A stretch of 30,029 nt of DNA. Origin: a virus. The stretch lies in the IMG/VR virus record IMGVR_UViG_3300021438_000056, positions 1-30,029 of that record. One strand, given 5' to 3'. Shown here in pieces: positions 22,512-30,029 of the stretch (the first letter of the stretch is position 1; every line of letters starts with the position of its first letter). The notes below the pieces were generated by a model. That model ran no database searches, was not told the origin of the DNA, and was given only the letters and a program-made list of their open reading frames with translations. The position numbers and the translations under genes were made by a program.

Positions 22512-22672
22512 TTGGTAGGCTCCTTCTTCGCGGGCTCTTCGAGAACTTCAGCCGTGCCCTCTGCCACTCGGCGCATGAAGAACACCTCAAGTTCTGCCGG
22601 CGCGTCGAACGTTCCGGCCTCAACCGTCCTCCCGCTCGGGAGAGTGTGGGGCAAAAGCAGCTTGAATTTCAT
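22508..22672 (-). CDS. Small DUF2635-like protein upstream of the sheath
   Basis: A 54-residue product (MKFKLLLPHTLPSGRTVEAG and on). Its ATG overlaps the upstream stop and its TGA overlaps the sheath ATG, so coupling exists on both sides. The central part, VFFMRRVAEGTAEVLEE, resembles the WRRRLADGDV motif of the DUF2635 family, which lies at exactly this place in Mu-type phages. Function of the family is unknown to me. Confidence 0.7.
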   Translation of the reverse strand: MKFKLLLPHTLPSGRTVEAGTFDAPAELEVFFMRRVAEGTAEVLEEPAKKEPTK

Positions 22673-23196
22673 TGTGGCAGGCTCACTTGGTCAGTAGGTC
22701 CTTCGGCCCCCATTTCGGAGGTGCCGGTCAAGAACTGGTCGAGCAAGCTAGCGTCCACCGCAGGCTGCTCTGTGTACTCCACATCATACCATAACGATGC
22801 GGTTCCCCTGATTTTCGCGGAGTCGGTTCCGTATTCGACATCAAGCCCAACTTGGGAGCACGAGCTAACGTTGGATCCGAGTGTTGGGTCCAGGGCCAGA
22901 ACTTTCTCTACGGCCTCCACTCGCGAGTGGATCAGATCTTCTATGGTGTCTGCGGCTCCGGTGTCCAGGATTTCCACGAGAGCCTCCACCTTCCATCGAA
23001 GCAGGCGCGGCGCCGAAAACTGCACATTTTCCGGCTCAATCTTGGAGCTTCCGCAGAAGACAGCGATGCGCGGGAATGGTCCAGGCTGCGTGTTGCGCAC
23101 GTCGTTCGTGATGAGCCCGTCGGACATGTCAGGCTCAAGCCCGACCATGAGCACCTGCTCAATCGCTCGCTTGACCACCATATGCCTGTGCATCAT
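22669..23196 (-). CDS. Putative tail terminator/completion protein
   Basis: A 175-residue product starting at ATG 23196, which overlaps the upstream stop (ATGA); ATG 23193 is also possible. A longer reading to 23334 would translate the upstream gene out of frame and is rejected. The N-terminal helix MVVKRAIEQVLMVGL, a beta domain (PGPFPRIAVFCGSS, RLLRWKVEALVEI) and long Val/Asp-rich strands (SCSQVGLDVEYGTDSAKIRGTASLWYDVEY) fit the alpha/beta fold of tail completion proteins such as lambda gpU or Mu gp37-type proteins. The position between head-tail joining and sheath genes supports this. The exact family is unverified. Confidence 0.55.
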   Translation of the reverse strand: MMHRHMVVKRAIEQVLMVGLEPDMSDGLITNDVRNTQPGPFPRIAVFCGSSKIEPENVQFSAPRLLRWKVEALVEILDTGAADTIEDLIHSRVEAVEKVLALDPTLGSNVSSCSQVGLDVEYGTDSAKIRGTASLWYDVEYTEQPAVDASLLDQFLTGTSEMGAEGPTDQVSLPQ

Positions 23197-23522
23197 GCCT
23201 CCGTTAAAACGAGAGAGATCGAGCCGCTCATGCGGTCGCGTTTTGCCTCGGCCACCGTGTAGTTCTTGCCGCCCATGACGATGATCGCCCGCGGGTTGCT
23301 CTCGGGCTCCTCGGGTAGGTCGGCCGACTTGCAAAAAAGCGTCGCCCGATAGCTCTCAAACCCCAGGAGTTCGCTAGCCTCGCGGCTGTAAACCGTGTCG
23401 AAAACGCCGCGAATTCCGATCTTTTTCGGCATAGGATGCTGGGGGATGTAGTCGAAAGCCACATCCCCCAGAACCGAGACGATTGACGCATCGGCAGAAG
23501 CCAAAGCGTCAGCGAAACTCAC
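23193..23522 (-). CDS. Head-tail joining protein, lambda FII-like
   Basis: A 109-residue protein starting with a GTG that overlaps the DUF2190 stop (GTGA at 23522). The sequence DVAFDYIPQHPMPKKIGIRGVFDTVYSREASELLG (18-52) followed by strands and AIIVMGGKNYTVAEAKRD, ending in a strand, resembles the FII/head-tail connector family (beta-barrel ring proteins that let tails join filled heads). Length and place agree. Confidence is moderate because the family is very diverse. Confidence 0.6.
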   Translation of the reverse strand: MSFADALASADASIVSVLGDVAFDYIPQHPMPKKIGIRGVFDTVYSREASELLGFESYRATLFCKSADLPEEPESNPRAIIVMGGKNYTVAEAKRDRMSGSISLVLTEA

Positions 23523-23857
23523 ACGAGCACCGGCATAATGAGGACTTCGCCGGACGTGTCACCCGAAGCGGCTGAAGCCGCTGCGCACCCGCGCAGAGTG
23601 TTTCCTGCCGACGTGGTGGTGAACTTCTTCGTGCTGTTGTTCCAATACAGCAAAGCATTCGCCGTCCATGCTTCGCCGGTCGTCTTGTCGAACGTTCCGC
23701 GGCAATGGTAGTGGACGGCGACCGTGGCGCCGATTGCGCCATCGGTGATTGGCACAAGAAGCTGTGCGCCCTGCACAAACGGTTTTCCTGACACCTGAGC
23801 CGCCGCAAGAACGACGGGGATAGGATCAAGGATGGTCTGAGTGATGTTCTTTGCCAT
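23519..23857 (-). CDS. DUF2190 family protein, probable capsid decoration
   Basis: A 112-residue protein (MAKNITQTILDPIPV at the start) with the characteristic pattern of DUF2190: LVPITDGAIGATVAVHYHCRGTF, then KTTGEAWTANALLYWNNSTKKFTTTSAGN, and a small Ala-rich end with SGEVLIMPV. Members are found just after the capsid gene in many lambda- and Mu-like phages and are thought to decorate the shell. Starts seven bases after the capsid stop. Confidence 0.8.
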   Translation of the reverse strand: MAKNITQTILDPIPVVLAAAQVSGKPFVQGAQLLVPITDGAIGATVAVHYHCRGTFDKTTGEAWTANALLYWNNSTKKFTTTSAGNTLRGCAAASAASGDTSGEVLIMPVLV

Positions 23858-23863
23858 TGGTCG

Positions 23864-25753
23864 TTACACTCCAGTGCACTTGGCGATACCGCGCCAATCG
23901 GAAACGCCAGCGGCGAAGTCGTGCGCAACGCGCATGGACAGGCCCCCGGAACGGAAGTCAGTTTCTGTCGTGATGATCGGAGAGGTTGCGCCACGAAGGC
24001 GGGCCACCATGATCGTCCCGCGCGAAGCGGGGACCATCAGGAAGAACTCGGGGCCGGTGATGCGCGCCGAGCTGATAATCCTATAACGCCCGCGCCACTG
24101 CATCGCGTCCGATGCCTTGGTTGCCACGATCACCCCATTGGGGTTGATGTCACGCTCTGCGGCGTAGCGCAGATCTGCGCCGCAAATGAAGAACTCAGCG
24201 GCGAGATCCAGAGTGTTTCCGGCTGTGCCCTTTTGCTTGCGCACTACCGCGTCGAGCAGCTGAAGACTACCGCCAGCCGCTCCCGAGTAGACCCCAGTGT
24301 TGAGGTTGGAGTGTGTCGCATGGAACAGCGCGTTGCCGTCATTCATCGTGGGGCCGTTGCCGGCAAGCAACGCGAAAACCATGTCGCCCTCGCGGCGCTT
24401 AGCGGACGCACCGAAGCTGCCAACGACAGCATCAAACGCCCCGAGATCGTCATTGATGAGCGCTTGGCGGGTCAGCTTCACGATCAAGCCGTTGCTGGTG
24501 AGCGTGATCGCTTCCTTGTATTCAAGAATGGTTGATTCATCCGGGCCAGCGCCTTCAACAAAAGGCTTCGTCGTGGGGAGAGATCCCAGCGAGATAAGGC
24601 TCTGCGGCTTGAAGTCGTCGACCTCAATCGCCTTTACCATCTGTTCCCAGTCGGCCGGCTCTTCTCCATAGCCGTCCATAAGCATCTTCCCGCCGGCCTG
24701 CGCCAGGATGTAAGGGAAGTCGCTTGTGCTGTTCGCGCGAGTCGAAACAACACCGTAGAGCTCACCTGGCGAGAATCCGCGCCACTTGATGCCGCCAACC
24801 TCTGCAACCTGCTGCATCAGAGAGAGACCGCGCATTTCGCGCGCGTCTTCCGAGAGCGCTCCTTTGCCTTTGAGACGATGCGTCAGGGCCTCGACAGCCA
24901 AAGAGCGCCGCTTTTCCTGGAGATCTGCGCCGCTCGTCACGGATGCAGAGGGAGCAGCGATGGCCGGAGCGGCCTCAACGTGTCGACCTTTGAGCACCTC
25001 GTTGAGAACTCGCTCACGAGCCTGCGTGATGTTGGATCCGCTGTCCACGAGCTCGCCTGCGAGAGCCTCCGGGAGCCCGGCAGAGCGAACCAAACCGGTC
25101 ACCTCTGCAATTCGCTCTCGCTCCGCCTTTGCGGCGCGCCGCTCGGCTGCCGCCAAATCCACACTAGGCGCACCAGCGGGCGCCTGCTTGATCTCATCTT
25201 CGTCCATTTCGATTTCCTTATCGTGTTCGTCTGCCCTGAATCCCGCCCCGATATCTGCCGGAATCGGCGCGATCGAGACCTCGAACGGCTGCCACCTGGT
25301 GACCAGCACCACGGGAAACCCGTCAATTTCCTGCCCCGTCTTCTTTGCGCTCTTGACCGAATATCCGAACGAAGCGCCCCCCACGATTCCACGGTCAACC
25401 TTGCCAAGCGAAGCGAGTGAGCGCTCGTCGGTATCAAAGCGCACATCAACAAAACCGCTCTCCCCCTGCATTCTGGCCGTTCCCTCCACGGTGACTCCGA
25501 TTACATCCAGGGAGTTCCGGATCTCGTGAGAGTCGAGAAGTGGCGCCTTTGAGTTGAACCTTTCCAGGTCAACGCCTCGCGCTTCTAGCTTCTCCCAGTA
25601 CGGCCCGAGACCAGGAGCCCAGCGCAGGACCGCGGCGCCAGCGGCAAACTCCACGGTGCGCACATTGGTTTCAGCTGCCGGCTCTTCTCCAGAAGATGCC
25701 GCAGGAACAGCGAAAAGCGCCGCCCTATGCTGGGTTTGCTTGAGTTTTGCCAT
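23864..25753 (-). CDS. Prohead protease-major capsid protein fusion
   Basis: A 629-residue fusion. The N-terminal protease (about 1-190, HK97/S78-type) shows LLDSHE (His76), GGASFGYSV (Ser128) and WQPFEVSIAPIPAD (154-167, Glu158). A charged helical linker (about 197-262, Arg/Glu/Ala-rich) may act as scaffold. The major capsid part (about 280-629) has Mu gpT-like features: KGKGALSEDAREMRGLSLM, a spine helix ITQARERVLNEVLKG earlier, TLTSNGLIVKLTRQALINDDLGAFD and C-terminal MVPASRGTIMVARLRG. The protease presumably cuts itself off during maturation. The start overlaps the portal end by 29 bases with no clear RBS. Confidence 0.9.
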   Translation of the reverse strand: MAKLKQTQHRAALFAVPAASSGEEPAAETNVRTVEFAAGAAVLRWAPGLGPYWEKLEARGVDLERFNSKAPLLDSHEIRNSLDVIGVTVEGTARMQGESGFVDVRFDTDERSLASLGKVDRGIVGGASFGYSVKSAKKTGQEIDGFPVVLVTRWQPFEVSIAPIPADIGAGFRADEHDKEIEMDEDEIKQAPAGAPSVDLAAAERRAAKAERERIAEVTGLVRSAGLPEALAGELVDSGSNITQARERVLNEVLKGRHVEAAPAIAAPSASVTSGADLQEKRRSLAVEALTHRLKGKGALSEDAREMRGLSLMQQVAEVGGIKWRGFSPGELYGVVSTRANSTSDFPYILAQAGGKMLMDGYGEEPADWEQMVKAIEVDDFKPQSLISLGSLPTTKPFVEGAGPDESTILEYKEAITLTSNGLIVKLTRQALINDDLGAFDAVVGSFGASAKRREGDMVFALLAGNGPTMNDGNALFHATHSNLNTGVYSGAAGGSLQLLDAVVRKQKGTAGNTLDLAAEFFICGADLRYAAERDINPNGVIVATKASDAMQWRGRYRIISSARITGPEFFLMVPASRGTIMVARLRGATSPIITTETDFRSGGLSMRVAHDFAAGVSDWRGIAKCTGV

Positions 25754-27170
25754 AGGTCTGTTGGTTCTGTCCCTGCTGAGAGAGTTTGCGCGGATCGCTG
25801 TCCAATACGAGTCCTAACGAATCAATCTTAGCACAATCCTCTTGCATCTCTGCGAAGTGAGCCTCGGGATCTTTGCCTCGCTCACGGATTGCTTCGCTCA
25901 GCGTCTTGAGCCCCGAGCGCACTGCCTTCGTGTCGGACTCCGTGTCAGTTGACGGATCGATGATTGGCATCGCAGGTACAACCCAGTCCGCCTTGGTTTT
26001 CAGGGCAATGAGCTTTGCTGCGGCTGAAATGCCCTCTTCTGTGGCAGCGAAGTTCTCCGCGTGCCACGCCCAAACCCGGTCACAGAAGAGAGGGATGAGC
26101 ATGAGCCACTGGTCAACTTCGACGCGCCGCCACGCCGCTATGCGCTCCATGCGCCCACTTGAAAACGTCGCGTTGGTGTAGTCGCCGGTTAGGTCTGCGT
26201 AGGTGATCCCGTTTCCTGCCGCGATTGCCCGAAGGCACGCTTTGGCATACTCGCCAGTTTCGCTCACGTTCGGCGGCTGCGTGAGCACAACATCGGTACC
26301 CGGTTTGAGCGGCTGCATGATGCCGGGCTGCAGGTTGATCGTGGATATTTCAGTAGGCTTTTCCTCGAAAAGCTCGCGGTTGTCCTTGATGAACCCAGCA
26401 AAACACGACGCCACCTTGCGCCGCGTCAGCTCCGCGTCCTCAAACGTCTCATAGTCCCACATACGGACTACGCTCGGCGCCAAACGAGACACGCCGCGCG
26501 TTTGACCGGGGCGCTCGGGGAGGAAGACGTGGATCACTTCGGACGCTGGAACCTTCGACGACTTTGGCGCGCCGCGCTTGAGTGCGTCGCCTGGATGCCT
26601 ATCAAAGAGCCAATAGGCCACGATGTCCCCGTCAGAGTCGCGCTCAATCCCGTCCTCTCCCTTGTCGCTGTCGAGGTAATCAGCTTCGAGTAGCTGAATC
26701 TTGAGGCGTCTGGTTTTCTTGCTGATTCTGCGCACAGCCAGCGCTTCGCCGGCCTCGCCGACTGCTCCCATGACCTGGCGTGTCAGCCCACCGAACGTGG
26801 ACACGCCAAGGTAGTCGCATGCTGTCGACTCCGACCAGGACCTCCATGCCGCATCGAGCTCGGGAAGCTGAGACTTGGCAGAGAAGCCATAGCCGACGGT
26901 CTGGTCACAGATTACATTGATCGACTTGTTCGCCCAGACACTGTTTCGTCGGAGCTCGCGAATGTTCCCGCGGAGCTGCTTTGCGTACGGCCGGACAGCG
27001 CTCGGGGCGTCGTCGATTCTGCCGGCAAGCCCAGAGAGTCGCGCGGCCTTTGAGGCTCCCTCGAAGGTGCGTTTTTGATCGCCGTAGAGCTGAAGGGCCT
27101 GCCGCGCCTGTGCTCGACGCAAGCCGGCCTGAGGCGAAAAGGCTGAAATGAGCTTGTCCAGGACGTTCAT
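25725..27170 (-). CDS. Portal protein, lambda gpB-like
   Basis: A 481-residue protein of the Phage_portal_2 (lambda B) family. Landmarks: RELRRNSVWANKSINVICDQTVGYGFSAKS (about 73-102), LQLLEADYLD-like KIQLLEADYLDSD, IVAYWLFDRHPGD, EVIHVFLPERPGQTRGVS and NGITYADLTGDYTNATFSSGRMERI with DQWLMLIPLFCDRVW. The dodecameric ring is the DNA gate and terminase dock. The ATG overlaps the gpW-like stop (ATGA at 27170). Confidence 0.93.
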   Translation of the reverse strand: MNVLDKLISAFSPQAGLRRAQARQALQLYGDQKRTFEGASKAARLSGLAGRIDDAPSAVRPYAKQLRGNIRELRRNSVWANKSINVICDQTVGYGFSAKSQLPELDAAWRSWSESTACDYLGVSTFGGLTRQVMGAVGEAGEALAVRRISKKTRRLKIQLLEADYLDSDKGEDGIERDSDGDIVAYWLFDRHPGDALKRGAPKSSKVPASEVIHVFLPERPGQTRGVSRLAPSVVRMWDYETFEDAELTRRKVASCFAGFIKDNRELFEEKPTEISTINLQPGIMQPLKPGTDVVLTQPPNVSETGEYAKACLRAIAAGNGITYADLTGDYTNATFSSGRMERIAAWRRVEVDQWLMLIPLFCDRVWAWHAENFAATEEGISAAAKLIALKTKADWVVPAMPIIDPSTDTESDTKAVRSGLKTLSEAIRERGKDPEAHFAEMQEDCAKIDSLGLVLDSDPRKLSQQGQNQQTYGKTQANPA

Positions 27171-27379
27171 AGGCCCTTGCTCACCACCGCAACCTGCCGC
27201 CCGATTGCGATCCCAGAGCTTCCAGCTAGCTCGGCGCGCATGTCAGCCAAAAGGGACTTCATCTGATCTAGTGACTGGTACTCAATCTCACGCCGCGGGG
27301 GGCCCTCGTATAGCACGCGCTTCACACCGCTATATATTGCGGCCGAAAGCGTATCAATGTCCTTCTGAGTCGCCGCCAT
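27167..27379 (-). CDS. Head completion protein, lambda gpW-like
   Basis: A 70-residue protein between the large terminase and portal, as in lambda. The sequence KDIDTLSAAIYSGVKRVLYEG (6-26) and REIEYQSLDQMKSLLADMRAEL (30-51) matches the small helix-hairpin-helix gpW fold. It joins the portal after packaging to hold DNA in the head and make the tail-binding site. It starts 21 bases after the terminase stop. Confidence 0.85.
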   Translation of the reverse strand: MAATQKDIDTLSAAIYSGVKRVLYEGPPRREIEYQSLDQMKSLLADMRAELAGSSGIAIGRQVAVVSKGL

Positions 27380-27400
27380 GAGTCATCATTCTATCACGAT

Positions 27401-29314
27401 TCACCACGTATATTCGCGACGCGACCATGGCTTTGCTGCCTGTTGTTCGGTGCGCTGAGTTACTGGCACCGGTGACGGAGCCGCCTCTGCCGTCGGCGCG
27501 TGCACCGGGGCCGCTTCTGTTGGCTGTGTGACAGCTGCGCGCACAACTCTGCCGAACCCGAGGCGCGCCGCAGCTGCCCGAGCGTACGAACGGCAGTCGA
27601 GCAGGTGGTTTTCGCGGCCAACAATGACCTGCCAAACCTTGCGCGCAAACCCGTTTTTATCGCGCTCTTCAACCGTGTGCTCTGAGGTGAACTGCTGAAA
27701 GATCTCCTGGGTGTACTCGGGGAAATGGCAGCTACCTTGCTCCCCAGGATCGCGCCCTAGTCGTGTGTAAAAGTCCTCTTTGGCAATGTCTGGCCCCACG
27801 CCCCAGAGCGTTGCGCCCGTGTTTTTGCCGGCAAAGGTTACGTCGATCTTGCTCGGCTTCCCGAGGAGCACATAGGGATTCTTCGAGTCGCCGCGCACCA
27901 CCATGGCTTTCCGTGGGTGCTTTAGCGCCCACTCATAGACCATGTTTTTGCGGTAGTTGCCGTCGATGGCCAGCAGCTTCGGCACCATTGTGCCCTGCGT
28001 TTCGTGGGGGAATTCGCGGTTGATGAGCGCCGAAAGTGGCTCAAATGTCCTCGGGTGCGTCGTGTCGCCCTCGATTGACATTGCTTCGATTGACCAGCTC
28101 TCTGAAGTCGTGCGGCTCCACCCAACTACCTCATAGTAAATGCGGTCGCCCTGCACATCGCACCCGATTGTGATGTAGTCCACACCGGCCGGCGCGGTCC
28201 CAATCGGGTAGTTCTCGCGCCGGTTCATCAACGCTTCCCAGTCTGGCGCGTCGCCTTTGATGATCCAGGTGTCTCCGTAGACGGTGTTAAAGTGCGTTCT
28301 CAGGTGCTCCGCGCCGGCCTTTTCACAGAGCACATGCTCCTCTGCGATGGTCGCCCAAGATGCGTTTGGTGCGAACGAGTACGCCGCCCAAATGTGAAAC
28401 GATGCCCAGCCGCGTGAAGTGGAAAAAGCCTTCCAGTTTCCGTTTGCCACCATCTCGAACTTGTCCGCGTGGTCGATGCGACGACAACACGAGAAGCAGA
28501 CGAAGTGAGCATCGTCGGTGTTCGACGGGTCAAACTCGAACAGGTGCGCATCCGCTGACTCATCTCCGATGCGAGCATCCTTGCGCCCAAGCCGAGCGAA
28601 TGACCCACACTTGAGGCACGGCACAAGGTAGTGGCGTTGATCTCCAGCCAGAAAGTCGAGCTTGATCCGGCTGTCACCCTCCACGAGAGGCGTTGAGCAC
28701 TCGTAGATCTTCCGGTTCTCGTAGTGCTGTGTGCGCATGATGGCAGCAAGCAGCGGATCGCCGTCGATTCCGGCGCTCTTTGCGTAGGCGTCCACCTCGT
28801 CCGCAGTCAGGACTCTTTGAGAGGAGCGCCGGAAATTGCGCCCAATATTCGACCCGACAATGGTCAATTTTCCGCCAGGGAAGAACTTGGAGAGGATGGT
28901 TTCGTCGGATACTCGCGACTTGCGCCCGACGCTCCGGAAGTGCCGCCCAACGTCTGGGCAGTCACGGATCATCGTGGCGATCTCTTCCTTCGAGTAGCCC
29001 TTTGCGTCCTCTTGGGTGGGTTGAATCACCATGATTGACGCCGGATCGTCGTCGATGTGGTAGCCAACGAAAGCGTTGAGGATCTTCGTGGCCCCAACGC
29101 GAGAGCTCTTCATCCACACAACGCGCCAGATGTTTGGATCACCAAGCGCCTCCATCACCCCGATCTGAAACGGGTAGGGGCGCCATTTGGTTTTTACGTC
29201 TACCGCAGCGCTCTCAGGAGAGAGGAAGTAGCTAGATTTGGCCCATTCTACGAACTTCTTCCGCTTCCTCGGGAACCACCCGGCGCGGTTGAATTGGATG
29301 TCCGTCGCAAGCAT
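27401..29314 (-). CDS. terL: Terminase large subunit, lambda gpA-like
   Basis: A 637-residue packaging motor and nuclease, the length of lambda gpA. ATPase: the Walker A-like WMKSSRVGATK (67-77) and Walker B-like LTADEVDAY (169-177). A zinc-binding CLKC (233-236) and CFSCC (273-277) follow, as in GpA. The nuclease begins at ITIGCDVQGDRIYYEVVGW (381-399, Asp386). It packages DNA with the small subunit and cuts at cos-type sites; cos use here is inferred from the family. The ATG at 29314 has no good Shine-Dalgarno and lies after a large inverted repeat. Confidence 0.95.
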   Translation of the reverse strand: MLATDIQFNRAGWFPRKRKKFVEWAKSSYFLSPESAAVDVKTKWRPYPFQIGVMEALGDPNIWRVVWMKSSRVGATKILNAFVGYHIDDDPASIMVIQPTQEDAKGYSKEEIATMIRDCPDVGRHFRSVGRKSRVSDETILSKFFPGGKLTIVGSNIGRNFRRSSQRVLTADEVDAYAKSAGIDGDPLLAAIMRTQHYENRKIYECSTPLVEGDSRIKLDFLAGDQRHYLVPCLKCGSFARLGRKDARIGDESADAHLFEFDPSNTDDAHFVCFSCCRRIDHADKFEMVANGNWKAFSTSRGWASFHIWAAYSFAPNASWATIAEEHVLCEKAGAEHLRTHFNTVYGDTWIIKGDAPDWEALMNRRENYPIGTAPAGVDYITIGCDVQGDRIYYEVVGWSRTTSESWSIEAMSIEGDTTHPRTFEPLSALINREFPHETQGTMVPKLLAIDGNYRKNMVYEWALKHPRKAMVVRGDSKNPYVLLGKPSKIDVTFAGKNTGATLWGVGPDIAKEDFYTRLGRDPGEQGSCHFPEYTQEIFQQFTSEHTVEERDKNGFARKVWQVIVGRENHLLDCRSYARAAAARLGFGRVVRAAVTQPTEAAPVHAPTAEAAPSPVPVTQRTEQQAAKPWSRREYTW

Positions 29315-29326
29315 GAGTTGAAAAGC

Positions 29327-29367
29327 GGGCGCCCCGTGCGGGGGGAGGTTTGAAACACGGGGCGCCC
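29327..29367 (-). promoter_or_regulatory. 12-bp inverted repeat between the terminase genes
   Basis: GGGCGCCCCGTG (29327-29338) pairs perfectly with CACGGGGCGCCC (29356-29367) around a 17-base loop. It fills the 82-base gap between terS and terL; the gene distances elsewhere are nearly zero. On the minus strand the stem is followed by GCTTTTC, so partial intrinsic termination (attenuation) is possible. The loop reads TTTCAAACCTCCCCCCG in that sense and contains an anti-Shine-Dalgarno-like CCTCC. A binding site for terminase is an alternative. Confidence 0.7.
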
Positions 29368-29396
29368 TGTCCCAGGTCAGGGATGTCTTGATTCTA

Positions 29397-29969
29397 TCAC
29401 ACCTCAGTTAGCTCTTCGGGTTCCGACTCAGGAGACGACGCGACAACGCCGCTGAGTTCTGTGAGAGCGTCTCGAATCATCTCGTCGAGCTCATCACGAT
29501 GGGCGTCCGAGCATTGGGTCTTGCGCTTGTACTCGCGAGGAATGGCCAGCAAACGAGCTTTCACCATCGCGATCTCACGGTCATAGGCGGCTTGCGCGTC
29601 GCCCTTCCGGATGAGGTCGCCGGCCTCACTGATGACCTTCAGTCTCTGGCCCTCAGCTTGCCAGTAGGTGAGTTTGGCCTTGCTGTCCTCGTAGGTCTGG
29701 CCGTTGTACCCGAGCTCGCCGTCTGCCGCCGCTTCGGCCGCGTAGTCGCGAGGCGGAGCAGGCGCTTGAGGTAGCCCTCTGCCTGCGTGCCTCATGAGGT
29801 GCACGATCTGCTCAGACAGCATGATCCGCTCTTGGCCCGTGGGTGACGGTGAGCGCCGATAGAGCTCAGGAGGGACCTCCCCGTTCCGGATCCGCAGCCG
29901 GATAAGCTCGGCCGTGCAGCCGATTCTTTGCGCGGCTGCTTTTACTGTAAGCGGAAACTGTCCTGTCAC
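29397..29969 (-). CDS. terS: Terminase small subunit, lambda Nu1-like
   Basis: A 190-residue protein. The N-terminus FPLTVKAAAQRIGCTAELIRLRIRNGEVP (5-33) is a winged helix-turn-helix like that of Nu1, which binds cosB DNA. A long helical middle (Glu/Lys-rich, about 90-150) should mediate oligomerisation and large-subunit binding, and the C-terminus is acidic. The start is a GTG at 29969 without a visible Shine-Dalgarno, kept because the HTH begins at once. Nothing recognisable lies in the remaining 60 bases to the window edge. Confidence 0.85.
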   Translation of the reverse strand: MTGQFPLTVKAAAQRIGCTAELIRLRIRNGEVPPELYRRSPSPTGQERIMLSEQIVHLMRHAGRGLPQAPAPPRDYAAEAAADGELGYNGQTYEDSKAKLTYWQAEGQRLKVISEAGDLIRKGDAQAAYDREIAMVKARLLAIPREYKRKTQCSDAHRDELDEMIRDALTELSGVVASSPESEPEELTEV

Positions 29970-30029
29970 GTTGGATTTGTTTGTATGGTCACGAGCACAA
30001 ACATGCGTGATTTTGACGGTCTAGGGCCA

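Noticed and set aside
24786-25529. A 247-codon plus-strand ORF
   Set aside because: It lies fully antisense to the protease-capsid fusion, is Ser/Arg/Ala-rich and has no motif.
29970-30029. Late promoter upstream of terS
   Set aside because: No pair of hexamers with proper spacing was found in the 60 bases available.

Overview
The window is a contiguous piece of a GC-rich, tightly packed double-stranded DNA bacteriophage or prophage genome. Two opposed gene blocks converge at about 5.35-5.50 kb. The host is probably a Gram-negative, proteobacteria-like bacterium, because the virion genes match lambda and Mu families; the sequence does not identify the species. No integrase, repressor, tRNA or rRNA is visible.

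Left block (1-5344, plus strand). It opens with a translationally coupled early operon: a pentapeptide-repeat protein cut by the window edge, three small unassigned proteins, a RecE/YqaJ-like PDDEXK exonuclease and an ERF-family single-strand annealing protein. Nearly every junction is a 4-base ATGA overlap. The last two genes form a phage recombination pair. From about 3.0 to 5.3 kb the style changes to small unrecognised genes, most with their own leader. Two leader types alternate: type I, a short stem-loop directly before a purine-rich ribosome-binding region, occurs three times; type II, a GC-rich element of about 100 bases with two tandem stem-loops, occurs twice. A perfect 84-base direct repeat precedes two of the type I leaders, and one gene is present as an intact and a disrupted copy. 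This looks like a recent tandem duplication of a regulated gene cassette.

Right block (29969-5504, minus strand). This is the late virion operon, read from right to left: small and large terminase (lambda Nu1/A type), gpW-like head completion protein, lambda gpB-type portal, a fused prohead protease-major capsid protein, a DUF2190 protein, an FII-like head-tail joining protein and a tail completion candidate. A complete Mu-type contractile tail follows: DUF2635-like protein, sheath, tube, tail assembly chaperone with a likely translational frameshift, tape measure, gpN, gpP, gp45, gp46, gp47 and gp48. Next come an Asp-box propeller protein, a beta-helix tailspike, a lysis-like group (small protein, endolysin, coiled-coil protein, an unknown, a tail-anchored membrane protein), a beta-rich protein, and a 927-residue fibre that carries an SGNH-hydrolase domain between two blocks of a 25-residue repeat.

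The virion is thus a lambda-like head on a Mu-like contractile tail, with three different surface-binding or enzymatic appendage proteins. The least explained parts are the duplicated leader cassettes at 3.0-5.1 kb, the SGNH-in-repeat fibre, and the 12-bp inverted repeat between the terminase genes.
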